Shown here piece by piece: positions 6,264 to 6,901 of a stretch of DNA of 6,901 nucleotides (positions are counted from its first letter, which is position 1; each line of letters begins with the position of its first letter). Position numbers and translations under genes: made by a program. The DNA comes from Candidatus Caldipriscus sp. T1.2 (GTDB lineage: Bacteria > Hydrothermota > Hydrothermia > LBFQ01): contig LBFQ01000043.1 of NCBI GenBank assembly GCA_000980735.1, positions 4,317 through 11,217 on the forward strand, written 5' to 3'. The notes under the pieces were generated by a model. That model saw nothing but the letters and a program-made list of their open reading frames with translations, searched no databases and was not told the origin of the DNA.

Positions 6264-6901
6264 AACCCACCTCCAAACCCCCATAAATTGACCTGTTTGT
6301 ATGCTTGTATGCTATGGTAAATTTCCTCCTGAAAAATTTGAAACTCACTCCAAAGAACACCCCCATCCTTTCGGGATAGAGATAACCCAAGAAAATTTCG
6401 GGCCTTACCCTTCCCGCAAAGGTATAGCTAAACCTCGGTTCAAATCCATAAAACTTTCCACCCTTGCTAACAAACCACCTTAGACCAAAACCTTTTTCCC
6501 CTTTTTCCGAAAATTCCCTATATTCAACAAAGTTCTCAAGTATAAGTCCCCTCCTAAAATCCTTTGCGCTAAAGACATAAGCCAAGAAAAGGTCAAAATC
6601 TATGTTGTACTTTCCCTTAGTCCAAACCTTTCCAATTTCACCCTCAACCCTCACCGGTATTACTGTAGTTCCAAGGTAAGATATCTGCCTCCCAGTGAAT
6701 TTAAAACCCTCAAAGCTCGCAGAAAATCCCGTCCATGTAGGGGTCCCCTTGGGATTTATTCCAAAACCCGAAAAGTAATTAAAAAATTCCCCTTGATATG
6801 CGACTTCAAAACCGTAATTTCCAAAGTATATCCACCTTTCATAAAAATCCAAAACCTGATCCCCATAAGGGTAGCTTCCTATGTACGCGCTCCTCTGGAA
6901 A
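6244..6901 (-). CDS. Outer-membrane beta-barrel-like protein, C-terminal part (5' truncated)
   Basis: The frame is open to the right edge, giving 218 visible residues; the TTG at 6852 is not needed as a start. I cannot name the family. The sequence is a run of amphipathic strands rich in Tyr, Phe and Gly with short turns (e.g. WIYFGNYGFEVAYQGEFF, FTGRQISYLGTTVIPVRVEG, RVRPEIFLGYLYPERMGVF), with no cysteine and no transmembrane helix, as expected of an outer-membrane barrel. It ends with an apparent last strand (YGGLEVGYAKFGL) but not the classical terminal Phe/Trp. The start and signal peptide lie outside the window. It heads the visible operon and its stop overlaps the next gene, so the two barrel-like proteins are probably made together. 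Wzi-type capsule or porin-like roles are possible but unsupported. Confidence 0.75.
   Translation of the reverse strand, partial: FQRSAYIGSYPYGDQVLDFYERWIYFGNYGFEVAYQGEFFNYFSGFGINPKGTPTWTGFSASFEGFKFTGRQISYLGTTVIPVRVEGEIGKVWTKGKYNIDFDLFLAYVFSAKDFRRGLILENFVEYREFSEKGEKGFGLRWFVSKGGKFYGFEPRFSYTFAGRVRPEIFLGYLYPERMGVFFGVSFKFFRRKFTIAYKHTNRSIYGGLEVGYAKFGL
6268..6274 (-). promoter_or_regulatory. Ribosome binding site deciding the start at 6263
   Basis: A perfect GGAGGTG followed by GGTT and ATG lies inside the end of the preceding gene. It is complementary to the common 16S 3' end CACCTCC and is the reason for preferring the ATG at 6263 over that at 6284, which has no such site. Confidence 0.8.

Noticed and set aside
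6263..6284. Longer start (ATG 6284) for the small barrel-like protein
   Set aside because: The seven extra residues (MGVWRWV) lack a Shine-Dalgarno, while the ATG at 6263 has a perfect one at good spacing.
6244..6284. Frameshift joining the two barrel-like genes
   Set aside because: The upstream gene ends naturally in a strand-like terminus, and the downstream start has a perfect GGAGGTG. I see no homopolymer slip site at the overlap. Kept as a possibility in findings, but not annotated as a pseudogene.

Overview
The window reads as a densely packed piece of a Gram-negative, probably thermophilic bacterial chromosome. It encodes a surface-polysaccharide ligase/polymerase, exported YceI and beta-barrel-like proteins, and a peptidoglycan lytic transglycosylase. 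Coding strands are purine-rich, proteins are rich in Lys/Glu/Ile, arginine is mostly AGG/AGA, and G+C looks to be in the low 40s by eye. The UvrC N-terminus aligns closely, from memory, with that of Thermotoga maritima. I cannot name the phylum: an outer membrane argues against true Thermotogae, while Aquificae or deep-branching thermophilic candidate phyla would fit.

Layout. On the + strand, 2-523 is the 3' end of an O-antigen ligase/Wzy-like membrane protein. It overlaps by 23 bp a complete flavin reductase-like (FMN-binding split barrel) gene, 501-1064. That gene runs head-on into the - strand block, and the two coding regions overlap by 15 bp. Reading the - strand in its direction of transcription gives: a partial beta-barrel-like outer-membrane protein entering from the right edge (6901-6244), a small beta-barrel-like protein (6263-5826), uvrC (5851-4109), an FkbM-type methyltransferase (4112-3282), yceI (3257-2673) and an Slt70-type lytic transglycosylase (2654-1050). 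The first four overlap each other (20, 26 and 4 bp) and look like one translationally coupled operon. yceI and the transglycosylase follow after gaps of 24 and 18 bp.

How the genes relate. Most products point to the cell envelope: glycan ligation or polymerisation, a possible sugar/lipid O-methyltransferase, outer-membrane barrels, a periplasmic lipid-binding YceI and a peptidoglycan-cleaving enzyme. UvrC (nucleotide excision repair) and the flavin reductase are unrelated passengers. There is no gene-free stretch longer than 24 bp, and I saw no RNA gene, CRISPR array, mobile element or terminator hairpin.

The most interesting signals are in the non-coding scraps. yceI and the transglycosylase share the ten bases CTTATAATAC just before their start codons, which suggests leaderless or nearly leaderless transcripts. 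Downstream operon genes instead use a GGNGGTG Shine-Dalgarno at a fixed 4-nt spacing. The transglycosylase has no recognisable signal peptide and lies in the same frame as yceI, separated only by one TAG and six sense codons. The first 12 bases match a SmaI-cut pUC/M13 polylinker and may be vector residue.
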